From NCBI RefSeq assembly GCF_007993935.1, contig NZ_VITY01000013.1, positions 185,473 to 249,472 on the forward strand: 64,000 nt of DNA. Reading direction: 5' to 3'. The stretch is from Bradyrhizobium macuxiense. Lineage in GTDB: Bacteria > Pseudomonadota > Alphaproteobacteria > Rhizobiales > Xanthobacteraceae. Shown here piece after piece: positions 8,844 through 18,468 of this stretch; positions within the stretch are counted from its first letter, which is position 1, and each line of letters starts with the position of its first letter. A model generated the notes under the pieces. The model had not been told where the DNA came from and made no database searches. It saw only the letters and a list, made by a program, of their open reading frames with translations. Made by a program: the position numbers and the translations under genes.

Positions 8844-10064
8844 TCAATCCGCGACCATCGGCCCGAACGGTTCCCAGCGCTCGCCGGTGAAGCGCATCAT
8901 CCGGAACTGCTTGACCACGCGATAATCGCTCTGGCTGGTGCTGATGGAGAGGCCCGGCAGCAGCAGATCGAGCTTCACGTCCTTCAGATTGGCCGCCTGG
9001 CGCATGACATTGTCGCGCGAGAGATCGTCGCCGCATTGCCGTAGCACCTGCACCAATAGCTCGGCGGCGCTGTAGCCATAGGTCGTGAAGATGCTCTTTC
9101 TGTCACCTTCCGGATAATACGAGGTCATGAAGGCGGTCCATGTCTTCATGCCCGCATCGTCCGCCCAGCTCGGGTCGGCGGCCTCCTTGAACGAACTTGC
9201 CGAGATCAGCCCCTTGGCGTTCTCAAGTCCCGCAGGCGCCAGCACCGCGTCGATCGAGGACGAGCCGACGCCGAGCAGATGAACAGGCTTCCAGCCGAGC
9301 TCCGCGGCCTTGCGGATCGCCTGGGCGGCGAACTTCGGCGCCGCCATGTCGATCAGCACGTTGACGCCGGCGGCCTTGAGCCGCACCACCTGCGAGTCGA
9401 TGGTCGGGTCCGTCATTTCATAGGGCGCAGCGGATGCGACCATCAGCGCGGCCTTCGCGCCGAGCCCGTCCTTCAAGCCGGCGAGATAGTCCTTGCCGCT
9501 CTCGTCATTCTGGTAGAGCAGGCCGATCCTGGCATCCGGATAATTGTCGAGGATGAAGCGCACGTAGACGCGAATCTCGGTCCGCAGGTTCGGGGCGAAT
9601 CCGATCGTCCATGGAAACTCGGCGGGATCCTCGAAGCGCGTCGAGCGACCGCCCACGAACAGTTGCGGGACATGGTGGTCGTTGAGATATTTCTGAACCG
9701 CGACGTTGGAGGCGCTGCCGGGCGTCTGGAACGTGAACAGCACCTCGTCGCCTTCGACGAGCTTGCGGGTCTGCTCGACCGTCTTGGATGGCGTTGCCGC
9801 GTCGTCATACGAGATCAGTTTGATCCTGCGCCCGTTGATCCCGCCGCGCTCGTTGATCATCCGGAAGTAGGCGGCCTGGAGCTTGCCGATCACCGAGACT
9901 GCCGACGCCGGCCCGCTATAGGGCATGGTCTGCCCGATCCTGATCTCGGTGTCGCCGGCGCCGGGATCGTATTTGCGGCTTTCGGCGAGCGTGTTGGCGG
10001 CAGCGAACAGGCTGACGCCGACGATCGCCGCCCTGGCCGCCAGCTTGCACCAGTCTTTATGCAT
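8844..10064 (-). CDS. Branched-chain amino acid-type ABC transporter substrate-binding protein
   Basis: The 406-residue product begins at ATG 10064; longer in-frame starts would lie inside the upstream gene. A signal peptide ends near ANTLA. The body starts with TEIRIGQTMPYSGPASA and contains YFRMINERGGINGRRI, hallmarks of the Leu/Ile/Val-binding (type I periplasmic) fold. No permease or ATPase gene is adjacent, so it is an orphan whose partners must be elsewhere. The start overlaps the 3' end of the pyridoxamine-oxidase-like gene by 8 bases, so the two are co-transcribed and probably translationally coupled. Confidence 0.88.
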   Translation of the reverse strand: MHKDWCKLAARAAIVGVSLFAAANTLAESRKYDPGAGDTEIRIGQTMPYSGPASAVSVIGKLQAAYFRMINERGGINGRRIKLISYDDAATPSKTVEQTRKLVEGDEVLFTFQTPGSASNVAVQKYLNDHHVPQLFVGGRSTRFEDPAEFPWTIGFAPNLRTEIRVYVRFILDNYPDARIGLLYQNDESGKDYLAGLKDGLGAKAALMVASAAPYEMTDPTIDSQVVRLKAAGVNVLIDMAAPKFAAQAIRKAAELGWKPVHLLGVGSSSIDAVLAPAGLENAKGLISASSFKEAADPSWADDAGMKTWTAFMTSYYPEGDRKSIFTTYGYSAAELLVQVLRQCGDDLSRDNVMRQAANLKDVKLDLLLPGLSISTSQSDYRVVKQFRMMRFTGERWEPFGPMVAD

Positions 10065-10695
10065 CGTGCTGTCCAATGCAGTCCCGGCTTGAAGGCGTGG
10101 CGCACCGCGCGTCGGACTGCGGCAGGTGCGGCACGACCTCCGGCAGCGTTTTCCATTCCGGCGTCGGCGGCGTCTCGCCCGGGCGCGGCACATAGGCGGA
10201 GCGTGCCGTTGGCGCGAGATCGGGGACATAGCGCGGACAGTTTGGATAGATGTCGCGACATACGACGCGGATCACCGCCTTGGCACCGTGATGCCGTGCC
10301 AAACTTTCGGCGTCGCGGTGAATGCTGGCGTCTCCGTTGATGCGAATGCGATAGCTCTTGCTGTCGAAGGTCATGAACAGGAGCCCGACCCTCGGATTCA
10401 TGGCGATATTGCCGAGCGTCCGGTACATCAGGTTGCCGTCGTAGTCGGGAAATTCCAGTGTATTCGGGCCGACAATCCTGACGAACCCGGGATCGCCTCC
10501 CTTGAAGCTGCAGTCCGGATGATCGCCATGAGACGACGCGATGAAGAAGAAACTTGCCGCCGTGATCTGCGCCGCGTCCCGTTCGGAAAATTCGCTGTGC
10601 CTGGCGTTGGTCGCCAGGAAATCGGCAAGGCGCCGGCCATCGGCCTGCTCCTGCAACGCAAGCATCCCCTCGTGGTAGAATCCACGTGCTTCCAT
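10057..10695 (-). CDS. Pyridoxamine 5'-phosphate oxidase-fold protein
   Basis: A 212-residue protein of the flavin-reductase-like split-barrel group. Recognisable segments are DFLATNARHSEFSERD, FFFIASSHGDHPDCSFKGGDPGF and the FMN-contact region NPRVGLLFM. These are typical of the general pyridoxamine-oxidase family rather than of true PdxH. A C-terminal extension of about 50 residues is Pro rich. Its stop overlaps the start of the substrate-binding protein, so the two form a two-gene operon. The biochemical role is unknown; FMN- or F420-linked redox chemistry is the family expectation. Confidence 0.8.
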   Translation of the reverse strand: MEARGFYHEGMLALQEQADGRRLADFLATNARHSEFSERDAAQITAASFFFIASSHGDHPDCSFKGGDPGFVRIVGPNTLEFPDYDGNLMYRTLGNIAMNPRVGLLFMTFDSKSYRIRINGDASIHRDAESLARHHGAKAVIRVVCRDIYPNCPRYVPDLAPTARSAYVPRPGETPPTPEWKTLPEVVPHLPQSDARCATPSSRDCIGQHDA

Positions 10696-11032
10696 GGCCG
10701 TTCTCGCGCTTCAATGTGATGGCTTTGGGTTAGACGACAGCATAGCAGCGGCGCGCCGCCGGCTCTCGCCGATTTCCCCTCAAGGCGACGCGTCCTGCGC
10801 CCGCTTGCTGCCGGGTGGATTGCCGGAGACGTCGGGAAGGGTGCCCGCATTCTCGGGCAAGACGCCCGCGCGAAATGGCTCTGGTGCTTGAAGCCACGAT
10901 CGGGCGCGATCGGTGGGCCAATCTGCGACATCGCCGATTCCGGCCGGATGATCGTTCCAGTCCCCCTAGAGGGTTCGATGCCGGTCGATTAACATGGTCG
11001 TATTCTCGACACTGATGAAAGCGGAGGGGGAC

Positions 11033-12091
11033 ATGGCTCGATGCTTCGTCGCAGTCGCGCTGCTGGGGGTCTCTTGGCTGATAAGCGGTGCATCCAATAG
11101 CTACGCCGCACCGTGCCTTGTAGTAACGCTCACAGGTACACAGGGGGGACCACAATCTTTTAACGGTCTCGCCGGCGCCGGAACGCTGGTGCGTTTTGGC
11201 GATGACACCGATGAATGTGGGGCGGTGAAGTTGCAGTTTGATGCCGGCCGCGGGACCACCATGAGGCTATCGCAGCTAAAAGTCGGGCCTGAGCAGCTAG
11301 ATGCAGTATTCTTCACGCACATGCACAATGACCACACGGAAGGTTTCGCCGATCTGGTGCAGCTTCGATGGTCATTTAACGGGACCGGAGCGAAGATCGA
11401 CGTCGTCTGCAGCGCGGATAGCGTCTCGCCCACGGGCATCACGATAAGCTGCAGCAAGTTCACCGCGCATATCGCTGATGCGTTTATTCAGTCAGGCGAG
11501 ATAGCACAGCGTCATTCCGAGCTCAAAGAACGGACGGCGGCTGGCCCCGCCGAATTGATCAATACGATCACATTCCAGCCAACGGACGAGCCGCAAGTGG
11601 TCTGGTCCAAAGGCGGTGTAAAGGTCAGCGCAATTCGTTCAGCCCACATCGCAGGGCACGCATCCTACCGCGTCGACACGCCCGCAGGCAGCGTTGTCAT
11701 CGGCGGTGACGCCGGAAATGATGCGCCGGCTCCCCCGCGCAGTTCTTCGGCCTCAGAGCAGGTAGAGAAGCTAGCTGAGGGAGCCGACATCATCGTCCAT
11801 TCGGCAATTCATCCTGTTATGGCCCCCGGCAAGGGGAGCGGGATGTTCGCTTACGCCTATCTGCGTCAGACCTCGGTCCCTGATCTTGCCGCCATGGCCC
11901 AGCGCGCTGGCGTGAAGCATCTCGTGCTCACGCACATGATTCCGCCGATTGGAGGTGAGCAATATCCTTTCAAGCTTCCAGGCGGCTTGCTGACGGAGGC
12001 CGACTACACGAAGGCGGCTCGAGATGGCGGCTTCACCGGAAACATCGTAGTTGGCACCGATCTCGCGAGCCTTCGTCTGCCAGCGAGATAG
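11033..12091 (+). CDS. Exported metallo-beta-lactamase-fold hydrolase
   Basis: The ATG at 11033 has GGAGG 5 bases upstream and is followed by a signal peptide ending in SYAA. The 352-residue product carries THMHNDH near residue 100, the HxHxDH zinc motif, with further metal ligands in SAHIAGHASY, VIGGDAGN and LTHMIPP. It belongs to the RNase Z/arylsulfatase-like branch of the fold. Export to the periplasm suggests a scavenging or detoxifying hydrolase; substrate unknown. Base composition is slightly lower in GC than its neighbours. It precedes the second lipocalin-like gene by 58 bases, so they may form an operon. Confidence 0.85.
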   Translation: MARCFVAVALLGVSWLISGASNSYAAPCLVVTLTGTQGGPQSFNGLAGAGTLVRFGDDTDECGAVKLQFDAGRGTTMRLSQLKVGPEQLDAVFFTHMHNDHTEGFADLVQLRWSFNGTGAKIDVVCSADSVSPTGITISCSKFTAHIADAFIQSGEIAQRHSELKERTAAGPAELINTITFQPTDEPQVVWSKGGVKVSAIRSAHIAGHASYRVDTPAGSVVIGGDAGNDAPAPPRSSSASEQVEKLAEGADIIVHSAIHPVMAPGKGSGMFAYAYLRQTSVPDLAAMAQRAGVKHLVLTHMIPPIGGEQYPFKLPGGLLTEADYTKAARDGGFTGNIVVGTDLASLRLPAR

Positions 12092-12149
12092 GCCTGATGA
12101 TACAATGATCGCCGTCGGAACGTACGAGTCGCCATTCGGGGAGAACAGG

Positions 12150-12635
12150 ATGCTGCGTCTCATCGCATTCGCACTTGCCGCCTATTGCTATCTCCAGTCC
12201 GGATTTGCCAGGGCGGACGAAGCGGCCAAGCAACTGGTTGGAAGCTGGCGGTTGACTTCATGGGTTATCAAGGTCGTGGGCGGAGAGACCACCGAACCAT
12301 TTGGTCCCAATCCGAAAGGCAGAGCGGTCTTCACTTCGGATGGGTTCTCGGCATTCATGATCGCCGGGCCAGACCGGAAGCCGGCAACGAACGATTCGGA
12401 CTCGGCCGCGCTCCTCAAATCGTTGATGGTCTACACCGGAAAATTTACAGTCGATGGAGACAGGCTCACGACAAACGTCGATCTATCGTGGAACGAGATT
12501 TTGACCGGCTCGGCCCAAATCCGGTTCTTCAAACTGGAGGGCGACAAGCTCTCCATTCGAACCGCGGAGCAGGTCAGCGCGGTCTACCCCGGCAAAAAGG
12601 TAATAGGAACCCTCACTTGGGAGCGTGAACGTTGA
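12150..12635 (+). CDS. Exported lipocalin-like domain protein (paralogue 2)
   Basis: The ATG at 12150 has GGGGAG about 8 bases upstream. The 161-residue product has a signal peptide ending near GFARA, then LVGSWRLTSW. Its sequence parallels the 8195-8683 product along its whole length (shared EPFGPNPKGRA, RFFKLEGDKL, TLTWERER-type end). Likely a small periplasmic beta-barrel protein. It follows the exported metallo-hydrolase on the same strand. Confidence 0.8.
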   Translation: MLRLIAFALAAYCYLQSGFARADEAAKQLVGSWRLTSWVIKVVGGETTEPFGPNPKGRAVFTSDGFSAFMIAGPDRKPATNDSDSAALLKSLMVYTGKFTVDGDRLTTNVDLSWNEILTGSAQIRFFKLEGDKLSIRTAEQVSAVYPGKKVIGTLTWERER

Positions 12636-12892
12636 CGGCGCGCCCTTCGTCTCACAACGGCGCGGGAGTGCGCTGAACGGGGCCAAGACGGCGGCGCTGA
12701 CGCAATCGCCGGACGCCTGCGCGATTTCGGAATATTGGAAATGTATCCCTGAGTTGCCCGACATGTCAAGCCGCCTTCGAACGCCGGCAGCCGCTGGCTC
12801 CTTTGCATGGGGTTGTTTTCGATATTTTTGGCCGCACGCAGCTGCGGCGGTGCCGCAAGCAGGCGAAGCGAGGCTGCGGACAAGCCGATTGA

Positions 12893-14503
12893 CTATTCGG
12901 TCTTGTCGACGTTCCAGAACACCGGCGGCGCCGGGCCTTCGAGCACGCCGGTCAGCGATTTGCGCCAGGCGCTCGGCAAGCGGAACTGGCCGAGCGGGAT
13001 ATAGATCACCTGCTCGTAGGCTTCCTTCTGGATCTCGACCGCGAACTTCTTCTGCTCCTCCGGCGACGTGGCGCGCGCGTAGGCGTCGCGCATCTGCTCG
13101 AGCTTGGCGTCTTCGGGCCAGCCGAACCAGGCTTTCTTGCCGTTCGCGGCGATCTGGTTGTTGACGATCGGGTTCATCACCTCGGTGGCGCCGGTGAAGG
13201 TGAAGAACAGGTTCCAGCCGCCTTCCTTCGGCGGCTTCTGGCTGGCGCGGCGGCTCACCACGGTCTGCCAGTCCGTCACCTGCGCGTCGACGTTGAAGCC
13301 GGCCGCGCGCAACAGCTGCGCTGCGACCGTCGGCGGCCCCTTCAGCGTCTGCACGTCGCCGGGGATCATGATCACGACCGGCGTGCCGTCATAGCCCGAG
13401 GCGGCGAGCGCCTTCTTGGCCTCGGCCATGCCGTTGCCCTTGATCAGCGTCTCCGCGCCGGCGTCGCTGGCGAGCGGCGTGTCGCAGGCGAAATAGGAGC
13501 CGCAAATCTCGTAGAACTTCGCGTTGCCGACGGTGGCGTCGAGCACGTCCTTCTGGTTCATCGCCAGGAACGCCGCGCGGCGGACCTTGGGGTTGTCGAA
13601 CGGTGGATGCAGGAAATTCATCCGGCCCTCGATCTGGAAGCCGAACTTGTTCAGCACGGCCACGGTGAGATCGGAATTGGCCTCGAGCACCGTCAGCAGG
13701 TCGACCGAGGGCTGTTCCAGGAAGTCGATCTCGCCGGATTGCAGCGCGTTGATCGCGGTCTGTGCGTCCGGCATCGTGATCCATTCGACGCGATCGACTT
13801 TTGCGACCTTGCCGCCCGACAGCCAATCCGGCTTTTCCTTGCGCGGTACGTAGTCGGCGTTGCGCTCATAGACCGCCTTGACGCCCGGCTGGAATTCGGC
13901 GGCCACGAACTTGAACGGTCCGCAGCCGATCTGTTCGGCGATCTGCTTGCCCGGCGGCGTCTCGGCGAGCCGCTTCGGCATCATGAACGCGACGTAGGAG
14001 GAGGGCTTTGCCAGCGACTCCAGCACGAGGCCATACGGCTCCTTGAGCTTGAGCACGATGGCCTTCGGCCCGTTAGCCTCGAGAGAAGCCGTGAATTCGG
14101 CCAGCTTCTGCGCCATGCCGTCGACAGCGGTCCAGCGTTTCAGCGACGCGATGCAGTCCTCCGCCGTGACGGGCGCGCCGTCATGCCATTTCAGGCCGTC
14201 GCGCAGCGTGAACGTGTAGGTCAGTTTGTCGTCGGAGATGGTCCAGTCCGCCATCTGCGGCCGGACCTTGAAGCTGGAATCGATGCCGAGCAGCGTGTCG
14301 TAGACCATGTAGCCATGGTCGCGGGTGATGTAGGCGGTGGTGAAACCGGGATCGATGATGCGCAGGTCCGAATGCATCACCGCGGTGATGGTCTTGCCCT
14401 TGGCCGCGGCGACGGCGCGCGATGACAATATGGCCGGGGCTGCAATCGCCGGCGGCACGCTGGCCGCGAGCTTGAGGAGTGTCCTGCGCGAAACATCCGC
14501 CAT
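12893..14503 (-). CDS. ABC transporter substrate-binding protein, dipeptide/oligopeptide type
   Basis: A 536-residue protein with an N-terminal SRRTLLKLA twin-arginine-like signal, so it is probably exported folded. The body has the SBP_bac_5 signature around WTISDDKLTYTFTLRDGLKWHDGAPVTAED (given here only as landmark residues 88-117: the FTLRDGLKWHDG core) and ERNADYVPRKE further on. The family binds peptides, nickel or diverse small solutes for uptake. No permease genes are adjacent. It is divergent from the molybdenum hydroxylase operon, so it may supply a substrate for that enzyme; that link is inference from position only. Confidence 0.87.
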   Translation of the reverse strand: MADVSRRTLLKLAASVPPAIAAPAILSSRAVAAAKGKTITAVMHSDLRIIDPGFTTAYITRDHGYMVYDTLLGIDSSFKVRPQMADWTISDDKLTYTFTLRDGLKWHDGAPVTAEDCIASLKRWTAVDGMAQKLAEFTASLEANGPKAIVLKLKEPYGLVLESLAKPSSYVAFMMPKRLAETPPGKQIAEQIGCGPFKFVAAEFQPGVKAVYERNADYVPRKEKPDWLSGGKVAKVDRVEWITMPDAQTAINALQSGEIDFLEQPSVDLLTVLEANSDLTVAVLNKFGFQIEGRMNFLHPPFDNPKVRRAAFLAMNQKDVLDATVGNAKFYEICGSYFACDTPLASDAGAETLIKGNGMAEAKKALAASGYDGTPVVIMIPGDVQTLKGPPTVAAQLLRAAGFNVDAQVTDWQTVVSRRASQKPPKEGGWNLFFTFTGATEVMNPIVNNQIAANGKKAWFGWPEDAKLEQMRDAYARATSPEEQKKFAVEIQKEAYEQVIYIPLGQFRLPSAWRKSLTGVLEGPAPPVFWNVDKTE

Positions 14504-14850
14504 TCACCATCTCCCGATTTGCCGTTGCGCCGGCAAGCATGCCGCAGCGACCGGCATGCTTCACGAATTCGTTGTTGAAAGCAAGCAAGGGCCGCGCCAC
14601 TGGTCTGGCACCCGGATTCCTGGATTGGTCAGGCGAACGTGCGATGACCGCGGCCGCGGCGCGCGTTGCGCCGGCACCGCACAAGTCCGCATCCTGCATA
14701 GGAGCCTGCGCTTCCTGCCGCACCTCGCAGGCTGTTCGGACCCTGATCCGCCGTGTAGGCTTATGGTCCTGCCGGCCAGCAATAAGGCCATATCCCCTTA
14801 AGGGAACAAGCAGCGCGATCGAGCAGCCGAGGGAGACCAGAAGAACCGTC
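14504..14850. other. Divergent promoter region
   Basis: A 347-base gap between the binding-protein gene and the hydroxylase operon. It contains a 10-base palindrome CCCTTAAGGG at 14795-14804, about 47 bases before the FAD subunit start. I see no gene or structured RNA in it. Confidence 0.45.
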
Positions 14851-15720
14851 ATGACCGATATCCGATACGTAGCACCGCGCACGCTTGATGAAGCGATTGG
14901 CGCATTTGCTGCCGCCGGGAGTGCCGCCCGCATTATGGCTGGGGGTACCGACTTATTGGTGCAAATGCGCTCCGGCCTGGTGCGGCCGGGATTGATCGTC
15001 GACATCAAGAAGATCGGCGAGATGACCGAGATCACCGAGACCGCCGACGGCGGTTTCCGCGTTGGTGCCGCCGTCTCCGGCATGGAGCTTGCCGAGCATG
15101 CGCGCTTCGGCAGGGTGTGGCCCGGCGTGCTCGAGGCCGTGAACCTGATCGGCTCCAAGCAGGTGCAGGGCCGGGCCTCGGCCGGCGGTAATCTCTGCAA
15201 CGGCTCGCCGGCCGGAGACAGCGTGCCGGCGATGATCGCGGCGGGTGCCGTCGTCACCGTGCAGGGCCCGAACGGCCGCCGCGAGATCAAGGTCGAGGAC
15301 GTGCCGGCCGGACCGGGACGGACCAACCTCAAGCCGGGCGAGATCCTGGTCAGCTTCGCGTTGCCGCCGCGGCCTGCGGGGTCGGGCGACGCTTATCTGC
15401 GGATGATCCCGCGCACCGAGATGGACATCGCGGTGGTCGGGATCGGCGTCAGCCTGACGTTAAAGGACGGCATCTGCACCGCCGCCCGTGTCGGCCTCGG
15501 CGCGGTGGCGCCGACTGCGCTCTTGGTCGCGCCGGCAGCCCAAGCGCTGGTTGGTTCGAAGCTCGACGATGCCGCGCTGGAAGCAGCCGCTGCCGCATGC
15601 CGCGCCGCCTGCCGTCCGATCGACGACAAGCGCGGCACCATCGCGTATCGCACCAAAACCGCCGGCGTGCTGCTCAAGCGCACCGCCGCGATCGCGGCCC
15701 AGCGCGCGGGAGGACATTAG
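14851..15720 (+). CDS. Molybdenum hydroxylase FAD-binding subunit (CoxM/XdhB type)
   Basis: A 289-residue FAD subunit. The two flavin loops are present: AGGTDLLVQMR near residue 32 and the ASAGGNLCNGSPAGD segment near residue 110. It passes electrons from the 2Fe-2S subunit to FAD in a three-subunit cytoplasmic xanthine-dehydrogenase-family enzyme. The ATG at 14851 is preferred because upstream in-frame codons have no family similarity. It is first in an M-S-L operon, with only 4 bases to the next gene. The gene order resembles coxMSL, but the large subunit lacks the CO dehydrogenase signature. Confidence 0.9.
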   Translation: MTDIRYVAPRTLDEAIGAFAAAGSAARIMAGGTDLLVQMRSGLVRPGLIVDIKKIGEMTEITETADGGFRVGAAVSGMELAEHARFGRVWPGVLEAVNLIGSKQVQGRASAGGNLCNGSPAGDSVPAMIAAGAVVTVQGPNGRREIKVEDVPAGPGRTNLKPGEILVSFALPPRPAGSGDAYLRMIPRTEMDIAVVGIGVSLTLKDGICTAARVGLGAVAPTALLVAPAAQALVGSKLDDAALEAAAAACRAACRPIDDKRGTIAYRTKTAGVLLKRTAAIAAQRAGGH

Positions 15721-15724
15721 CATC

Positions 15725-16207
15725 ATGCCGAAACTACACGTCACCACCTCGGTTAACGGCGAGCCGGTCGAATTCCTGTGCGAGCCGTATGAGACCATGC
15801 TCGATGCGCTGCGCGGGCAATTGGGGCTCACCGGCTCCAAGGAAGGCTGCTCGTCCGGCGATTGCGGCGCCTGCTCGATCACGCTCGATGGCCGTCTCGT
15901 TTGCTCCTGCCTGATGCTCGCGGCCGAGGCCGAGGGCCACGAGATCCGGACCATCGAGGGCATGGCCAAGGGCGAGAAGCTGCATCCCCTGCAGCAGAAG
16001 TTCCTCGAGCATGCCGCGCTTCAATGCGGCATCTGCACCTCGGGGATGCTGGTCGCTTCCGAGGCGCTGCTCGCCAAAAATTCCAACCCGACCGAAGAGG
16101 AAGTCCGCTTCTGGCTCGCCGGTAATCTCTGCCGGTGCACCGGTTACGACAAGATCGTCCGCGCGGTGATGGAGACCGCGGCTGAAATGCGGGAGACTGC
16201 ACGATGA
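15725..16207 (+). CDS. Molybdenum hydroxylase 2Fe-2S subunit (CoxS/XdhC-like type)
   Basis: A 160-residue protein with two [2Fe-2S] sites. The plant-ferredoxin-type site is GCSSGDCGAC with a fourth Cys in LVCSC, and the C-terminal helical site uses CGICTSGM and GNLCRCTGY. It relays electrons between the molybdenum and FAD subunits. It starts 4 bases after the FAD subunit stop, and its stop overlaps the next start by 4 bases (ATGA). Confidence 0.92.
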   Translation: MPKLHVTTSVNGEPVEFLCEPYETMLDALRGQLGLTGSKEGCSSGDCGACSITLDGRLVCSCLMLAAEAEGHEIRTIEGMAKGEKLHPLQQKFLEHAALQCGICTSGMLVASEALLAKNSNPTEEEVRFWLAGNLCRCTGYDKIVRAVMETAAEMRETAR

Positions 16208-18462
16208 ACGTCGTCAACAACAAATGGATCGGCCAGCGCACCATCCGGCCCGATGGCGTCGACAAGGTCACCGGCCGCGCGGCGTTCGCCGCTGACACTA
16301 CGATGCCCGGCATGATCTGGGGCAAGGTGCTGCGCAGCCCGCATCCGCACGCCCGCATCAGGTCGATCAACACCGCCAAGGCCGAGGCGCTGCCCGGCGT
16401 CAAGGCAGTGGTCACCTCGCGCGACATCGTCGACTTCACGATCGAGAAGGGCGCGGTGATGCTCGGCATCCAGGACATGCGCTGGATGTGCCGCAACGTG
16501 ATGGCGCGCGACAAGGCGCTCTTCCCCGGCCACCCCGTCGCCGCCGTCGCCGCGACCACGGAGGCGATCGCAGCGGAAGCCTGCAAGCTGATCGAGGTCG
16601 ACTACGAGGTGCTGCCCTGGGCGATCGAGATCGACGACGCGATCAAGGACGGCGCGCCGATCCTGCACGAGTTCAACAAGTTCGACGGCAAGCCCTCGAA
16701 CATCATGGGTCGCATCGAATCCAAAAAGGGCGACATCGCGCAAGGGTTCAAGGACGCCGAGATCGTGATCGAGCGCTGCTTCTCCACGCGCCCGGTGCAC
16801 CAGGGCTATATCGAGCCGCATGCCTGCCTGATCTCGGTGGCGGCCGACGGCAAGACCACGATCTGGTCGTCGAGCCAGGGCCAGTTCATGGTGCGCGCGA
16901 TGACGTCGATGCTGACGGGCATCCCGCAGAGCGACATCCGCGCCATCCCCGCCGAGATCGGCGGCGGCTTCGGCGGCAAGACCATCGTCTATCTCGAGCC
17001 GCTCGCGACCTTGCTCGCCAAGAAATCCGGCCGTCCTGTGAAGATGGTGATGACGCGCGAGGAGGTGATGCGCGCCACCGGGCCGACCTCGGGCTCGAAG
17101 AGCACGGTGAAGATCGGCGCCAGGAAGGACGGCACCATCGTCGCCGCCCATGGCAGCTTCTATCTGCAGGCCGGCGCTTTCCCGGGCTCGCCGATCCGCG
17201 GTGCGGTCGGGTGCAGCTTCGCGCCCTATGACATTCCGCATGTGCTGTCGGAAGGCTTTGACGTCTGCTCCAACCGCTCCAAGGTCGCGGCCTATCGCGC
17301 GCCCGGCGCGCCGATCGGCGCCTATGCGGTGGAATGCGTACTGGACGAGCTCGCCGAAGCGCTCAAGATGGACCCGCTCGCGCTGCGGCTGAAGAACGCC
17401 GCCAAGGAAGGCACCAGGGCCGCGCACGGACCGGTGTTTCCGCGCATCGGCTATATCGAGACGCTGGAGGCCGCGCAGAACCATCCGCATTATGCCGCGC
17501 CGCTCGGCAAATATCAGGGTAGGGGCGTCGCCTCGGGCTTCTGGTTCAATGCCGGCGGTGAATCCTCCGCGCAGGTCAACATCACCGAGGACGGCAACGT
17601 CGTCGTCACGACGGGGCATCCCGACATCGGCGGCTCGCGCGCCGGCATCGCCAACATCTGCGCCGAGCTGCTCGGCATCGACTACAAGCGCGTCTCCGTC
17701 ATCATCGGCGACACCCAGACAGTCGGCTTCTCCAACCTGACCGGCGGCAGCCGCGTGCTGTTCGCCTCTTCGATGGTGGTGACGCAGGCGGCCGACAAGG
17801 TGATCGCGACCTTGCGCGAGCGCGCGGCGAAGCTCTGGGAGATCGACCCTGAAGCCGTGAAGTGGGAGAACGGCGCCGCGCATCCGGTCAGCCCGAATGC
17901 CGGCCAGTTCGAGCCGTTGACGCTCGCCGACCTTGCCGAGAAGGCGCCCTCGCAGGGCGGCCCGATCGGCGCCAGCGTACAGCTCAACACGCAAGGCGCG
18001 GAAGGCGGCTTCGGCACGCATATCTGCGACGTCGAGGTCGATGTCGATCTCGGCATCGTCCGCGTGATCCGCTACACCGCCGTCCAGGATGTCGGCCGCG
18101 CCGTGCATCCGAGCTATGTCGAAGGCCAGCTGCAGGGCGGCGTCGCGCAGGGCATCGGCTGGGCGCTGAACGAGGAGTACATCTACAACAAGGACGGCAA
18201 GGTCGATAATCCGGGCTTCCTCGATTATCGCATGCCAGTCTGTTCCGACCTGCCGATGCTCGACTGCGCGCTGGTCGAGGTGCCGAACCCGAAGCATCCG
18301 CAGGGCGTCAAGGGCGTCGGCGAGGTGCCGCTGGTGCCGGTCATGGCCGCGGTCGCCAATGCCGTGCACAACGCGCTCGGCAGACGCTTCTACAGCCTGC
18401 CGATGTCGCCGCCGAAGGTGTCGGCGGTGCTCGCTGCGCCGACGCAGCAGGCCGCGGAGTAG
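16204..18462 (+). CDS. Molybdenum hydroxylase molybdopterin-binding large subunit
   Basis: A 752-residue catalytic subunit of the xanthine dehydrogenase family. It opens with the substrate-channel domain (RPDGVDKVTGRA) and contains the molybdenum-cofactor loops EIGGGFGGK near residue 257 and KGVGEVPLVP near the C terminus, where the Glu is the general base. The active-site loop reads AYRAPGAP rather than AYxCSFR of form I or AYRGAGR of form II CO dehydrogenase, so it is unlikely to oxidise CO. Likely substrates are N-heterocycles, aldehydes or aromatic compounds. No maturation gene (coxD or xdhC) is nearby. Confidence 0.9.
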   Translation: MNVVNNKWIGQRTIRPDGVDKVTGRAAFAADTTMPGMIWGKVLRSPHPHARIRSINTAKAEALPGVKAVVTSRDIVDFTIEKGAVMLGIQDMRWMCRNVMARDKALFPGHPVAAVAATTEAIAAEACKLIEVDYEVLPWAIEIDDAIKDGAPILHEFNKFDGKPSNIMGRIESKKGDIAQGFKDAEIVIERCFSTRPVHQGYIEPHACLISVAADGKTTIWSSSQGQFMVRAMTSMLTGIPQSDIRAIPAEIGGGFGGKTIVYLEPLATLLAKKSGRPVKMVMTREEVMRATGPTSGSKSTVKIGARKDGTIVAAHGSFYLQAGAFPGSPIRGAVGCSFAPYDIPHVLSEGFDVCSNRSKVAAYRAPGAPIGAYAVECVLDELAEALKMDPLALRLKNAAKEGTRAAHGPVFPRIGYIETLEAAQNHPHYAAPLGKYQGRGVASGFWFNAGGESSAQVNITEDGNVVVTTGHPDIGGSRAGIANICAELLGIDYKRVSVIIGDTQTVGFSNLTGGSRVLFASSMVVTQAADKVIATLRERAAKLWEIDPEAVKWENGAAHPVSPNAGQFEPLTLADLAEKAPSQGGPIGASVQLNTQGAEGGFGTHICDVEVDVDLGIVRVIRYTAVQDVGRAVHPSYVEGQLQGGVAQGIGWALNEEYIYNKDGKVDNPGFLDYRMPVCSDLPMLDCALVEVPNPKHPQGVKGVGEVPLVPVMAAVANAVHNALGRRFYSLPMSPPKVSAVLAAPTQQAAE

Positions 18463-18468
18463 GGAGCG

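Noticed and set aside
16204..18462. Aerobic CO dehydrogenase large subunit
   Set aside because: The active-site loop lacks AYxCSFR and AYRGAGR, and no coxDEFG-type maturation genes are nearby.
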